Below, one piece after another: positions 17,747 through 27,320 of a DNA stretch of 64,000 nucleotides (its first letter is position 1; the number at the start of each line of letters is the position of its first letter). The notes under the pieces were generated by a model, which was not told the origin of the DNA, searched no databases, and was given only the letters and a program-made list of their open reading frames with translations. The translations under genes were made by a program, and so were the position numbers. The stretch spans positions 310,001-374,000 of the forward strand of contig NZ_JAUSNR010000026.1 in NCBI RefSeq assembly GCF_030656345.1, read 5' to 3'. This DNA comes from Pseudotabrizicola sp. (GTDB taxonomy: Bacteria > Pseudomonadota > Alphaproteobacteria > Rhodobacterales > Rhodobacteraceae).

Positions 17747-18379
17747 CTATTTGGTGCCGAACATCCGGTCACCCGCATCCCCTAGCCCCGGGACGATATA
17801 ACCGTGATCATTCAAATGGCTATCGACCGAAGCTGTGACGATGGGCACATCGGGATGCGCCTCCTGCATCCGCTTGATGCCTTCGGGCGCGGCCAGCAGG
17901 CACAAAAAGCGCAGGTTTTTCGCGCCGTTGTCCTTCAGCAACTGCACCGCCGCCGCCGAAGAATTGCCGGTCGCCAGCATCGGATCGACCACGATGCACA
18001 CCCGGTCTTCGAGCTGTGTCGGCACCTTGAAGTAATACTGCACCGGCTGCAGCGTCTCGGGGTCGCGGTACAGACCGACAAACCCCACCCGCGCCGCCGG
18101 GATCAGCTCCAGAATACCATCCAACAGCCCGTTCCCTGCCCGCAGGATAGAGATCAGCGCCAGCTTCTTGCCCTCGATCACCGGGGCGTCCATCGGTTCC
18201 AGCGGGGTGTCGATCCGCTTGGTGGTCATCGGCAGTTCGCGCGTGACCTCATAGGCCAGCAGCAGGGATATCTCCCGCAAGAGCTGCCGGAATGACGCGG
18301 TAGAAGTGTCCTTTTCCCGCATCAGGGTCAGCTTGTGCTGGACCAACGGGTGCGAAACGACGGTCAGATGGTCCAGCAT
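17747..18379 (-). CDS. upp: Uracil phosphoribosyltransferase
   Basis: 210 residues, the canonical length. The PRPP-binding loop is [20 protein letters not shown], and the uracil-binding C terminus [18 protein letters not shown] is fully conserved. It converts uracil and PRPP to UMP. It starts 2 bp after the add stop codon as the last gene of the cdd-deoA-deoB-add-upp unit, which puts uracil released from deoxyuridine back into nucleotides. Confidence 0.97.
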   Translation of the reverse strand: MLDHLTVVSHPLVQHKLTLMREKDTSTASFRQLLREISLLLAYEVTRELPMTTKRIDTPLEPMDAPVIEGKKLALISILRAGNGLLDGILELIPAARVGFVGLYRDPETLQPVQYYFKVPTQLEDRVCIVVDPMLATGNSSAAAVQLLKDNGAKNLRFLCLLAAPEGIKRMQEAHPDVPIVTASVDSHLNDHGYIVPGLGDAGDRMFGTK

Positions 18380-18381
18380 GG

Positions 18382-19353
18382 TCAGGCCTCCAGAAGTTTG
18401 GCGATACGTGCGCGTGTATCGGCATCACAGAAGGCGGCGTCAAGCGCAGTGCGGTTCAGCGTCCTGAAAACCCCGTCATCCCAGTCAAAGGCGCGGTGCA
18501 GCTCCTCAAACTCCCGTTCCATGGTGGTGTGGAAAAACGGCGGATCATCGGTGCTGACGGTCACCTTGACGCCCCGGTCATAAAGCTGGCCAATCGGATG
18601 GCTGCGCCAGTCGGGGTAAAGCCCCAAAGCCACGTTCGATCCGGGGCAGACCTCCAGCACGATGCCGCGCTCGGCCAGTTCATCCACCAGCGCCAGATCC
18701 TCAATCGCGCGCACCCCGTGGCCGATCCGTTCGACGCCCAGATCATTCACCGCATCGCGCACGGACTGGGGCCCGCCCCATTCCCCGGCATGGGCGGTCA
18801 GGCGCAATCCGGCCTCACGCGCGCAGTCAAACGACCACAAGTAATCCTTTGGCGTCAGCACCTTTTCATCCCCCGCAATGCCGAAGCCCACAATCCAGTC
18901 GCCCGCCGTATCGGCGGCACAGCGCGCAACCTCGCGGGCCTTTTCCGGGCCGAAATGCCGGATGCAGGTGATGATACCGCGCAGGGTGATGCCCATCGTC
19001 CGTTCCGCCTGATCCGCCGCCTCACGGATCGCATGCAGATATTCGCGCCAGGCCCCGATGTCACGCCCGCCGCAGAAATCGGGCGAGAGGAAGGTTTCAG
19101 AGTAGACCACACCGCTGGCCGCACTTTCCTCCAGCACCGCCAGCGTCAGGCGGGCATAGTCTTCGGGTGATTTCAGCGCCGAGGTTGCAGCCTCATAGAC
19201 CTTGAGGAAATCCCAGAAATCGGTGTACTGATAATGCCCGTGCTCATCAAAAATGCCCGCGATATCCAGCCGCTTCTCCGATGCCAACCCGCGGATGAAC
19301 GCCGGGGGCGCTGCCCCTTCCAGATGCAGGTGCAACTCGACTTTGGGTATCAT
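18382..19353 (-). CDS. add: Adenosine deaminase
   Basis: 323 residues from the ATG at 19353. Zinc ligands are visible as HLHLEG (His8, His10), His188 in HAGE with catalytic Glu191, His212 in RIGHGV, and Asp269-Asp270 in STDDPP. It deaminates adenosine and deoxyadenosine to inosine forms. A second ATG at 19377 would add eight residues but overlaps a GGAGTATTT element and has a poorer RBS, whereas AAGGA precedes 19353. It is the fourth gene of the salvage operon. Confidence 0.94.
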   Translation of the reverse strand: MIPKVELHLHLEGAAPPAFIRGLASEKRLDIAGIFDEHGHYQYTDFWDFLKVYEAATSALKSPEDYARLTLAVLEESAASGVVYSETFLSPDFCGGRDIGAWREYLHAIREAADQAERTMGITLRGIITCIRHFGPEKAREVARCAADTAGDWIVGFGIAGDEKVLTPKDYLWSFDCAREAGLRLTAHAGEWGGPQSVRDAVNDLGVERIGHGVRAIEDLALVDELAERGIVLEVCPGSNVALGLYPDWRSHPIGQLYDRGVKVTVSTDDPPFFHTTMEREFEELHRAFDWDDGVFRTLNRTALDAAFCDADTRARIAKLLEA

Positions 19354-19369
19354 GGCTCTCGCGTCCTTC

Positions 19370-19399
19370 TCGTTCATCTTGACAAAAATACTCCGGGGG
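19370..19399 (-). repeat. GGAGTATTT element, copy between deoB and add
   Basis: Minus strand CCCCCGGAGTATTTTTGTCA followed by AGATGAA. It shares GAGTATTTTTGTCAAGATG with copies at 45.1 kb and (one base different) 57.98 kb. A GC-rich hairpin, GCGGGGGC-TG-GCCCCCGC (19401-19418), lies just upstream in the reading direction, so stem-loop plus T-rich tail resembles an intrinsic terminator inside the operon. Confidence 0.65.
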
Positions 19400-19428
19400 T
19401 GCGGGGGCTGGCCCCCGCTTCTGCCTGG

Positions 19429-20625
19429 TCAGAGAAAGCTGTCGCCCGGCGCGGCGGCACGCACTCCCAGATGCGCTGCCACACTTGCCCCCACATCTGC
19501 AAAGGCGCGCAGACCGATGGGCCGCATCCCAAGGCCGTGGCCAATCACCGGCACCCGTTCACGGGTGTGCTCGGTGCCGGGAAAGGTCGGGTCATTGCCG
19601 TGGTCGGCGGTAAAGAGTGCCAGATCACCGGGGCCAAGGCTGGCCAGAAAGCGCGGCAGGTTGGCATCGAACCACTCCAGCGCGCGGGCGTAGCCCGCCA
19701 CATCGCGCGGGTGACCATACAGGCTGTCAAACTCGACAAAGTTTGCAAAGGTCAAGGAACCGGGTTGCGCGTCGACCCCCAGCCGCACCAGATGTTCGAA
19801 AAGCTCAGCGTCGGATTTGCCTTTGTGCAGGGCCTTGATGCCGCGCATGGAAAAGATGTCGCCGATCTTGCCAACCGCATGGGTCATCCGCCCCTGCCCG
19901 GCCACCCAGTCCAGCAGAGTCGGCGCAGGCGGGGCAATCGCATAATCGCGGCGGTTTGCGGTGCGCCTGAAATCACCGCAACTGCCCGTGAAAGGCCGCG
20001 CGATGACCCGGCCCACCCGCATCGCGTGCAGCGTCGGGGCCAGACCCTCACACAGCTTCAGCAGACGGTCCAGCCCGAACACCTCTTCATGCGCGGCGAT
20101 CTGGAACACGGAATCGGCAGAGGTGTAGCAGATCGGCCAGCCACTGCGCAGATGCGCCTCGCAATGCGCAGCGATGATCGGCACGCCAGAGGCGTGGCAG
20201 TTGCCAAGGATGCCATCTGTTCCCGCCAGACGGCAGACCTCGGCCACCAGATCGGGCGCAAAGGCAGGGCCTTCGGTGGGAAAATAGGTCCAGTCCCACG
20301 GCACCGGCACCCCCGCCAGCTCCCAATGGCCCGAGGGTGTGTCCTTGCCGCGCGACACTTCGGTCGCGGCCCCCCACAGCCCGGCGGGCGCGGCCCCAAG
20401 CCCCGGGGCCTCCACGCCAGAGGCCAGCTTTACCGCCGCCCCCAGCCCCAACGCGTCAAGATTGGGCATCCGCAGCGCCCCGCTGCGGCCTGTATCAGCC
20501 CGGCCGTCCGCACAGGCCTGCGCGATATGGGCCAGCGTATTGGCCCCGGCATCGCAAAACTCGGCCGCATCGGGCGCACCGCCGCAGCCGACAGAATCCA
20601 GCACAATCAGAAACGCGCGCGCCAT
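19429..20625 (-). CDS. deoB: Phosphopentomutase
   Basis: 398 residues, normal length. Metal-binding and catalytic landmarks: FLIVLDSVGCGG at the N terminus, KDTPSGHWELAG containing the phosphorylated Thr, and FTADHGNDPTFPGTEHTRE near the C terminus. It interconverts (deoxy)ribose 1- and 5-phosphate, taking the product of DeoA into central metabolism. Its ATG overlaps the deoA stop by one base (TGATG), so the two are translationally coupled. Confidence 0.97.
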   Translation of the reverse strand: MARAFLIVLDSVGCGGAPDAAEFCDAGANTLAHIAQACADGRADTGRSGALRMPNLDALGLGAAVKLASGVEAPGLGAAPAGLWGAATEVSRGKDTPSGHWELAGVPVPWDWTYFPTEGPAFAPDLVAEVCRLAGTDGILGNCHASGVPIIAAHCEAHLRSGWPICYTSADSVFQIAAHEEVFGLDRLLKLCEGLAPTLHAMRVGRVIARPFTGSCGDFRRTANRRDYAIAPPAPTLLDWVAGQGRMTHAVGKIGDIFSMRGIKALHKGKSDAELFEHLVRLGVDAQPGSLTFANFVEFDSLYGHPRDVAGYARALEWFDANLPRFLASLGPGDLALFTADHGNDPTFPGTEHTRERVPVIGHGLGMRPIGLRAFADVGASVAAHLGVRAAAPGDSFL

Positions 20626-21932
20626 CAGGTGATCCGCTTCATCACAAGCGGGCCTTCCTCCAGCACCGAGGTGCCGACGCGGTAGGCCGCCTGCACCGCG
20701 CGCACCGCCGCATCCGCCGCCTCTTCCGTCGCCGCATGAACCATGGCCAAAGGCACCCCGGCCCCGATTTCTTCCCCCAGCCCGATCAGGTCGGACAGAC
20801 CCACCGCCGGGTGAACCTTGTCGCCTTCGCGCAGACGCCCGGCCCCCAGATGCACCACCGCATGGCCCAAAGCCTCGCCATCAATATGCGCGATGAACCC
20901 ATCATCCAGTGCGGGCACTTCCCGCACCACAGGTGCTGCAGGCAGCCGGTCGGGCCAGCGTTCGACAAAGTCCGCAGGCCCGCCCTGTGCCGCGACCATG
21001 CGGCCGAACACCTCTGCCGCAGCACCCGATTCCAGCGCCTGCGCGATGCGCCCGGCCCCGTCTTCAGCATCCGCCGCGAGGCCACCAAGCGCCAGGGCCT
21101 CACCGCCCAAAGCGCAGGTCAGATCCCACAGCGCCGCGTTGACGGATGTGCCGGTCAGCGTCTCCATCACCTCGATCACCTCCAGCGCGTTGCCCGCCGC
21201 CGTGGCAAGCGGCTGCGACATATCGGTGATCAGCGCCGTGGTCATGCAGCCCGCGCCCTGCGCCGTGCTGACCAGCGCGCGCGCCAAAGCCTCGGCCCGT
21301 TCCGGCGTCTTCATGAACGCGCCCGATCCGCATTTGACATCCAGCACCAGCCCCTCCAGCCCCGCCGCCAGCTTTTTCGACAGGATCGACGCAGTGATCA
21401 GGTCGATGCTTTCCACCGTCCCCGACACATCGCGGATCGCATACAGCCGCCGGTCGGCGGGGGCGAGGTCGGCGCTGGCCGCCACGATGGCACAATGCAC
21501 GCCGGTCATCTGGCGGCGCAGATGATCCTCGGACAGTCCGGTGCGGAACCCCGGGATGGCCTCCAGCTTGTCCAGCGTGCCCCCGGTATGCCCCAACCCG
21601 CGCCCAGAGATCATCGGCACATAGGCCCCACAGGCTGCAAGCGCCGGGGCCAGCAGCAAGGACACGCAATCGCCGATCCCGCCGGTGGAATGCTTGTCCA
21701 GCACCGGGCCGGGCAAATCCCACTCCATGACCCGCCCAGAGTCACGCATCCCGCGCGTCAGCGCCACCCGCCCCTCTTCCGACAGCCCGCGCAGCAGCAC
21801 CGCCATGGCAAAGGCCCCGGCCTGCGCGTCGGTCACCGTGCCGGAGGCCAGCCCTTGGGCAAACCACGCAAGCGCATCAGCCGAAGGCGTCGTGCCATCC
21901 CGCACCTGCGCTACGATGCTGCGCGCATCCAT
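20625..21932 (-). CDS. deoA: Thymidine phosphorylase
   Basis: 435 residues. The nucleoside phosphorylase family II signatures are present: LDKHSTGGIGDCVSLLLAP (phosphate site), SGRGLGHTGGTLDKLE and LDVKCGSGAFMKT. It splits thymidine or deoxyuridine into base plus deoxyribose 1-phosphate, which DeoB then isomerises. The start at 21932 overlaps the cdd stop as TGATG, and the end overlaps the deoB start in the same way, so cdd-deoA-deoB is a contiguous translational unit. Confidence 0.97.
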   Translation of the reverse strand: MDARSIVAQVRDGTTPSADALAWFAQGLASGTVTDAQAGAFAMAVLLRGLSEEGRVALTRGMRDSGRVMEWDLPGPVLDKHSTGGIGDCVSLLLAPALAACGAYVPMISGRGLGHTGGTLDKLEAIPGFRTGLSEDHLRRQMTGVHCAIVAASADLAPADRRLYAIRDVSGTVESIDLITASILSKKLAAGLEGLVLDVKCGSGAFMKTPERAEALARALVSTAQGAGCMTTALITDMSQPLATAAGNALEVIEVMETLTGTSVNAALWDLTCALGGEALALGGLAADAEDGAGRIAQALESGAAAEVFGRMVAAQGGPADFVERWPDRLPAAPVVREVPALDDGFIAHIDGEALGHAVVHLGAGRLREGDKVHPAVGLSDLIGLGEEIGAGVPLAMVHAATEEAADAAVRAVQAAYRVGTSVLEEGPLVMKRIT

Positions 21933-22324
21933 CAGGCGCGGTCCATATGGGCGGCGGTGAACACGCCGGGCAGCAGGTCCCCCACCGTCAGGGTGCGCTG
22001 CTTGCCATCGGTGGTGCACAGCGTGACCTTGACGCCCGCATCAGCAAATTCCGCGATCTTCTGGCGGCAGCCGCCACAGGGCGGCACCGGATCGGGGCTG
22101 TCGGCGATCACGAACAGCTCGGCAATCCGGGTATCGCCCCCGGCAATCATCGCGGCAATCGCGCCCGCCTCGGCGCAGGTGCCCTCAGGGTATGCCACGT
22201 TTTCCACATTGCAGCCGACATATACCGCACCAGAAGGGCTGCGCAGCGCGGCACCGACCAGAAACCGGGAATAGGGCGCATAGGCCCGCAGGCGAACATC
22301 GGTGGCAGCTTGCAAAAGGGTCAT
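21932..22324 (-). CDS. cdd: Cytidine deaminase
   Basis: 130 residues, the tetrameric small type. The zinc site is formed by the Cys in TCAEAGAI (with catalytic Glu) and the two Cys in PPCGGCRQ; YAPYSRFLVGAAL is the conserved N-terminal substrate region. It converts cytidine and deoxycytidine to uridine forms that DeoA and Upp use next. It is the first gene of the salvage operon; 64 bp separate its start from the stop of the cupin gene, so that gene may share its transcript. Confidence 0.97.
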   Translation of the reverse strand: MTLLQAATDVRLRAYAPYSRFLVGAALRSPSGAVYVGCNVENVAYPEGTCAEAGAIAAMIAGGDTRIAELFVIADSPDPVPPCGGCRQKIAEFADAGVKVTLCTTDGKQRTLTVGDLLPGVFTAAHMDRA

Positions 22325-22388
22325 CTTGGGCCTCGGGTCTTGAGCAATGGGTCAGGAAGTGTGGGCGCGCACCGCGCAAAGCGCAAGG

Positions 22389-23474
22389 TTACAGAACGGT
22401 GGTGGCGGGGTCACCCGGCAAAGACACCTCCAGCAGTTCCAGATCTGCGGTCGGATCAGCATAGCGCGTCGCCATGCCCGGCGGAATGACAAAGGCATCC
22501 CCGGGCGACAAGCGGAACGGCTCTTTGCCCTCGCCCTCCAGCGTCATTTCGCCTGCCTTGACAAAGGTGAACAGAATGTCACCGTCATGCCGCGTCCAGG
22601 GCGCGGCTGCGCCACCCGGCCGCAGCACCATCACGCTGGCCACGCCGCCGGTGTTCGCGTTGATCGTGGTATCGCGCGCGACAAAGCCCGGCAGGCGCGA
22701 TGGCCCAAACGCCCCGTCGCTGCCCCGGTTGAACACAAAGCGCTGACCCTGCCATTCGCGGTCAGGCCGCAGATGCGGGGTGGGCAGCGTCATGTCATGG
22801 TCAATCTCGGTCACATGCTCGGCAGGCACGCCGATCTCGATCACCTCGATCCCGTCGCTCGCCTCCAGCACCCGGTGGCGGATTTCCGGCGGCTGGATGA
22901 AGCAGTCGCCTGCCTGCAACCGGATCGGCCCGCCCTGATCTTCATAGACCACATCAACCCAGCCCCTGATGCAGAAGATCAGCTGAAACCCGACCCGGTG
23001 GAAATGCACCATATCGGGCACCGGGCCGCCATCGGGAATGCGGATATGGCTGGCGATCATTGCCCCGCCCAACCGGCTGGGCACCAGATCGCGGTAGTGC
23101 ATCCCGGCGCGGCCAATCACCCAAGGGGCCTGATCGGCCAGACGGCGCACCACAAAAGCATGCTCGGTCTGCGGCAGAACCAGCGGGGGATTGATCTCGT
23201 CAATCTCCACCCGCGTGCCGTTGGGCGCGGTCAGAACGCGCTGCCCGCCGGCAAACGCATCGGGGTCTTCCGTCAGAATACGCAGCGTGCCCGGTGGCGT
23301 GTCGGCACCCTTCCGGATGCGCAGGCGCAGCCCGTGGCCCGACAGCACCGCCACCTCGGGGTCGTCGGCGGGATAGATCATATCCAGCCGCATCCCCAGC
23401 ACCTTGGTGTAAAACGGCAGGTCATTGCGCAGTTCCTGCGTGGACAGAAGAATTTCAGCGCGCGTCTCGGTCAT
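22389..23474 (-). CDS. Two-domain cupin protein with N-terminal VOC-like half-domain
   Basis: 361 residues. Residues ~1-60 resemble one VOC/glyoxalase half (STQELRNDLPFYTKVLGMRLDM to LSGHGLRLRI). Two cupin barrels follow, the first around MVHFHRVGFQLIFCIRGWVDVVYEDQGGP and the second around WTRHDGDILFTFVKAGEMTLEGEG, both ending in a G-D-x-F/C-x-I-P/Q-P turn. The function is unknown; such fusions act on small carboxylates or as oxygenases. GGGGAAA precedes the ATG at 23474. It is divergent from maeB and may be co-transcribed with the nucleoside operon downstream. Confidence 0.72.
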   Translation of the reverse strand: MTETRAEILLSTQELRNDLPFYTKVLGMRLDMIYPADDPEVAVLSGHGLRLRIRKGADTPPGTLRILTEDPDAFAGGQRVLTAPNGTRVEIDEINPPLVLPQTEHAFVVRRLADQAPWVIGRAGMHYRDLVPSRLGGAMIASHIRIPDGGPVPDMVHFHRVGFQLIFCIRGWVDVVYEDQGGPIRLQAGDCFIQPPEIRHRVLEASDGIEVIEIGVPAEHVTEIDHDMTLPTPHLRPDREWQGQRFVFNRGSDGAFGPSRLPGFVARDTTINANTGGVASVMVLRPGGAAAPWTRHDGDILFTFVKAGEMTLEGEGKEPFRLSPGDAFVIPPGMATRYADPTADLELLEVSLPGDPATTVL

Positions 23475-23576
23475 GGATTTCCCCGGATTTTGCCGCCATG
23501 CTGGTGCGGACATGCGAAATTTGCAAGCCGCCGCGGCATCGTTGGTGCACTCACCCGGTTGGCGGATCAAAATAAA

Positions 23577-23594
23577 TGGTTTAAGGCTAAACCA
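23577..23594. promoter_or_regulatory. Palindromic operator candidate before maeB
   Basis: TGGTTTA-AGGC-TAAACCA is a perfect 7-bp inverted repeat in the 139-bp gap between the divergent cupin gene and maeB, 19 bp before the maeB start codon. It is in an AT-rich patch and could be a repressor site; the protein is unknown. Confidence 0.4.
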
Positions 23595-23613
23595 AATTTT
23601 TCGGGAGGCGAAA

Positions 23614-25893
<2,280 letters not shown>

Positions 25894-25898
25894 GTCGG

Positions 25899-25932
25899 CT
25901 TCCCCCTGCGTTACAGTGGGGGGAAGTTTTTT
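25899..25932 (+). terminator. Intrinsic terminator of maeB
   Basis: CTTCCCCC (25899-25906) pairs with GGGGGAAG (25919-25926) and is followed at once by six T. It is also the first half of an intergenic element repeated near 54.8 kb. Confidence 0.85.
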
Positions 25933-25975
25933 AGATCAAGGGGTTGGGTTTTTTGTTTTCACCGTTTCTTATCTT
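25899..25975 (+). repeat. 70-bp intergenic element, copy A
   Basis: It contains TTCCCCCTGCGTTACAG, a G-run, then ATCAAGGGGTTGGGTTTT. Copy B (54807-54880) has TTTCCCCTGTGTTACAGG, then AATCAAGGCGTTGGCTTTT in the same order and spacing. The two are clearly homologous although diverged. Confidence 0.65.
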
Positions 25976-26137
25976 TTGAACTGGTCCTGATGGACCTTTG
26001 CCCTATGGCGCGAGAGCATAGGTCCGAAGCCGGTGGCAACCCTGCGAAAATCTGCGTACTCTGCAGTGAAACGCAGAGCGATATCGACGGACAAACGCGG
26101 ATTGCCTGAAGGTATCAGCAACTTGCCAAAGGATCTT

Positions 26138-27076
26138 ATGCGCGCGCTCTCTCTTCTTCCCCTGATTTTTCCCGCGCTGGCCATGGCCGAACCCATACAA
26201 ATTCCGGGACCGCAAGGACCGCTTGAGGCAGAGATGATCGCCGTTGAAGGCGCTTCTGATGCCGTCATCATCATTCCGGGGTCGGGGCCGACTGACCGGG
26301 ACGGCAATGCGCCGCAGATGGGTCTCTCGACCGATGCCTACCGCTTGCTGGCCGAAGGTTTGGCCGGACAGGGGATCACATCGCTGCGCATCGACAAAAG
26401 GGGCTTTTACGGCAGCGCCGGGGCTATCGCCGATCCCAACGATGTCACCATCGAGGCCTATGCGCAGGATGTCCGCGACTGGGTGGCCCATGCGTCCGGC
26501 CTCGCCCCCTGCGTCTGGCTTGCCGGGCATTCCGAAGGCGGACTCGTCGCTCTTGTAGCCGCACAAACTGCGCCGGAAAACCTGTGCGGCCTGATCCTTC
26601 TGGCGGCATCAGGGCGTCCCATCGGGCAGCTCATGATCGAGCAGTTTGAGGCCAATCCCGCCAACCGGCCCCTGATGCCCGAGCTCAGAGACATCGTAAC
26701 CGGGCTCGAGGCGGGCCAGAGCCGCGATCCTGCCTCTGTGACGCCGGCCCTTCAACCGCTGTTCTCTGCAGGACTTCAGCGCTACATGATCGATCTTTTC
26801 TCGTATGACCCGGTGGCGATTGCCAAAGATTTGCAGGGCCCCATGCTGCTTGTTCAGGGCACCGACGATTTACAGGTTCGCCCGCACGATGCGGACCTGC
26901 TGGAAGCCGTGATGCCGCAGGCGCAGCGTATCAACCTTGCCGGGGGAACGCATGTGCTGAAAAAGTCGGCTGCAGGAAACCCGTATTCCACATATACAGA
27001 TTCTTCCCTGCCCCTGCATGAAGACCTTGTACCCGGCATCGCGGCCTTCATCGCGCAGACTTCGACATCTGAATGA
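26138..27076 (+). CDS. Exported alpha/beta hydrolase
   Basis: 312 residues. A signal peptide (RALSLLPLIFPALAMA) is followed by an alpha/beta-hydrolase core with nucleophile Ser in AGHSEGGLVAL, acid Asp in VQGTDDLQV and His in AGGTHVLKK. PGSGPTDRDGN supplies the oxyanion loop of the periplasmic YqiA/COG1073-like hydrolases. The substrate is unknown. The ATG at 26138 has AAAGGA seven bases upstream; the frame is open to 26033, but the upstream part lacks a signal peptide and RBS. About 244 bp of regulatory sequence precede it after the maeB terminator. Confidence 0.82.
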   Translation: MRALSLLPLIFPALAMAEPIQIPGPQGPLEAEMIAVEGASDAVIIIPGSGPTDRDGNAPQMGLSTDAYRLLAEGLAGQGITSLRIDKRGFYGSAGAIADPNDVTIEAYAQDVRDWVAHASGLAPCVWLAGHSEGGLVALVAAQTAPENLCGLILLAASGRPIGQLMIEQFEANPANRPLMPELRDIVTGLEAGQSRDPASVTPALQPLFSAGLQRYMIDLFSYDPVAIAKDLQGPMLLVQGTDDLQVRPHDADLLEAVMPQAQRINLAGGTHVLKKSAAGNPYSTYTDSSLPLHEDLVPGIAAFIAQTSTSE

Positions 27077-27132
27077 CTGCAATTCGCCCGGTCTGGCGAG
27101 CCAGACCATTCACAAGGTAGATTCGCCAAAAT

Positions 27133-27222
27133 TTTGCAAAGTTAGCCCATTTCTTTCATTTAATTGCAGTTCCGGGAGACTTTGCCAAACTTTGCACCCC
27201 AATCTCACTCCTTTCTGCAAAC
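27133..27222 (+). promoter_or_regulatory. Cluster of TTTGCAAA-type boxes before prpE (candidate PccR/ScfR operator)
   Basis: Perfect TTTGCAAA at 27133-27140, then TTTGCCAAAC directly followed by TTTGCA at 27181-27196, and TTCTGCAAAC at 27213-27222. The short-chain fatty acyl-CoA regulator PccR of Rhodobacter is known to bind paired TTTGCAAA sites at propionyl-CoA genes. Assignment here is inference from motif plus gene. Confidence 0.55.
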
Positions 27223-27320
27223 ATTTCGTCGCACCCCACCAATGTCCGGCGGTAACATCGTTGCGCGATCCGCCAGCGATGCCGTAACAAACATCCAAGC
27301 GTTGGGAGGAGGCGCCGTTC

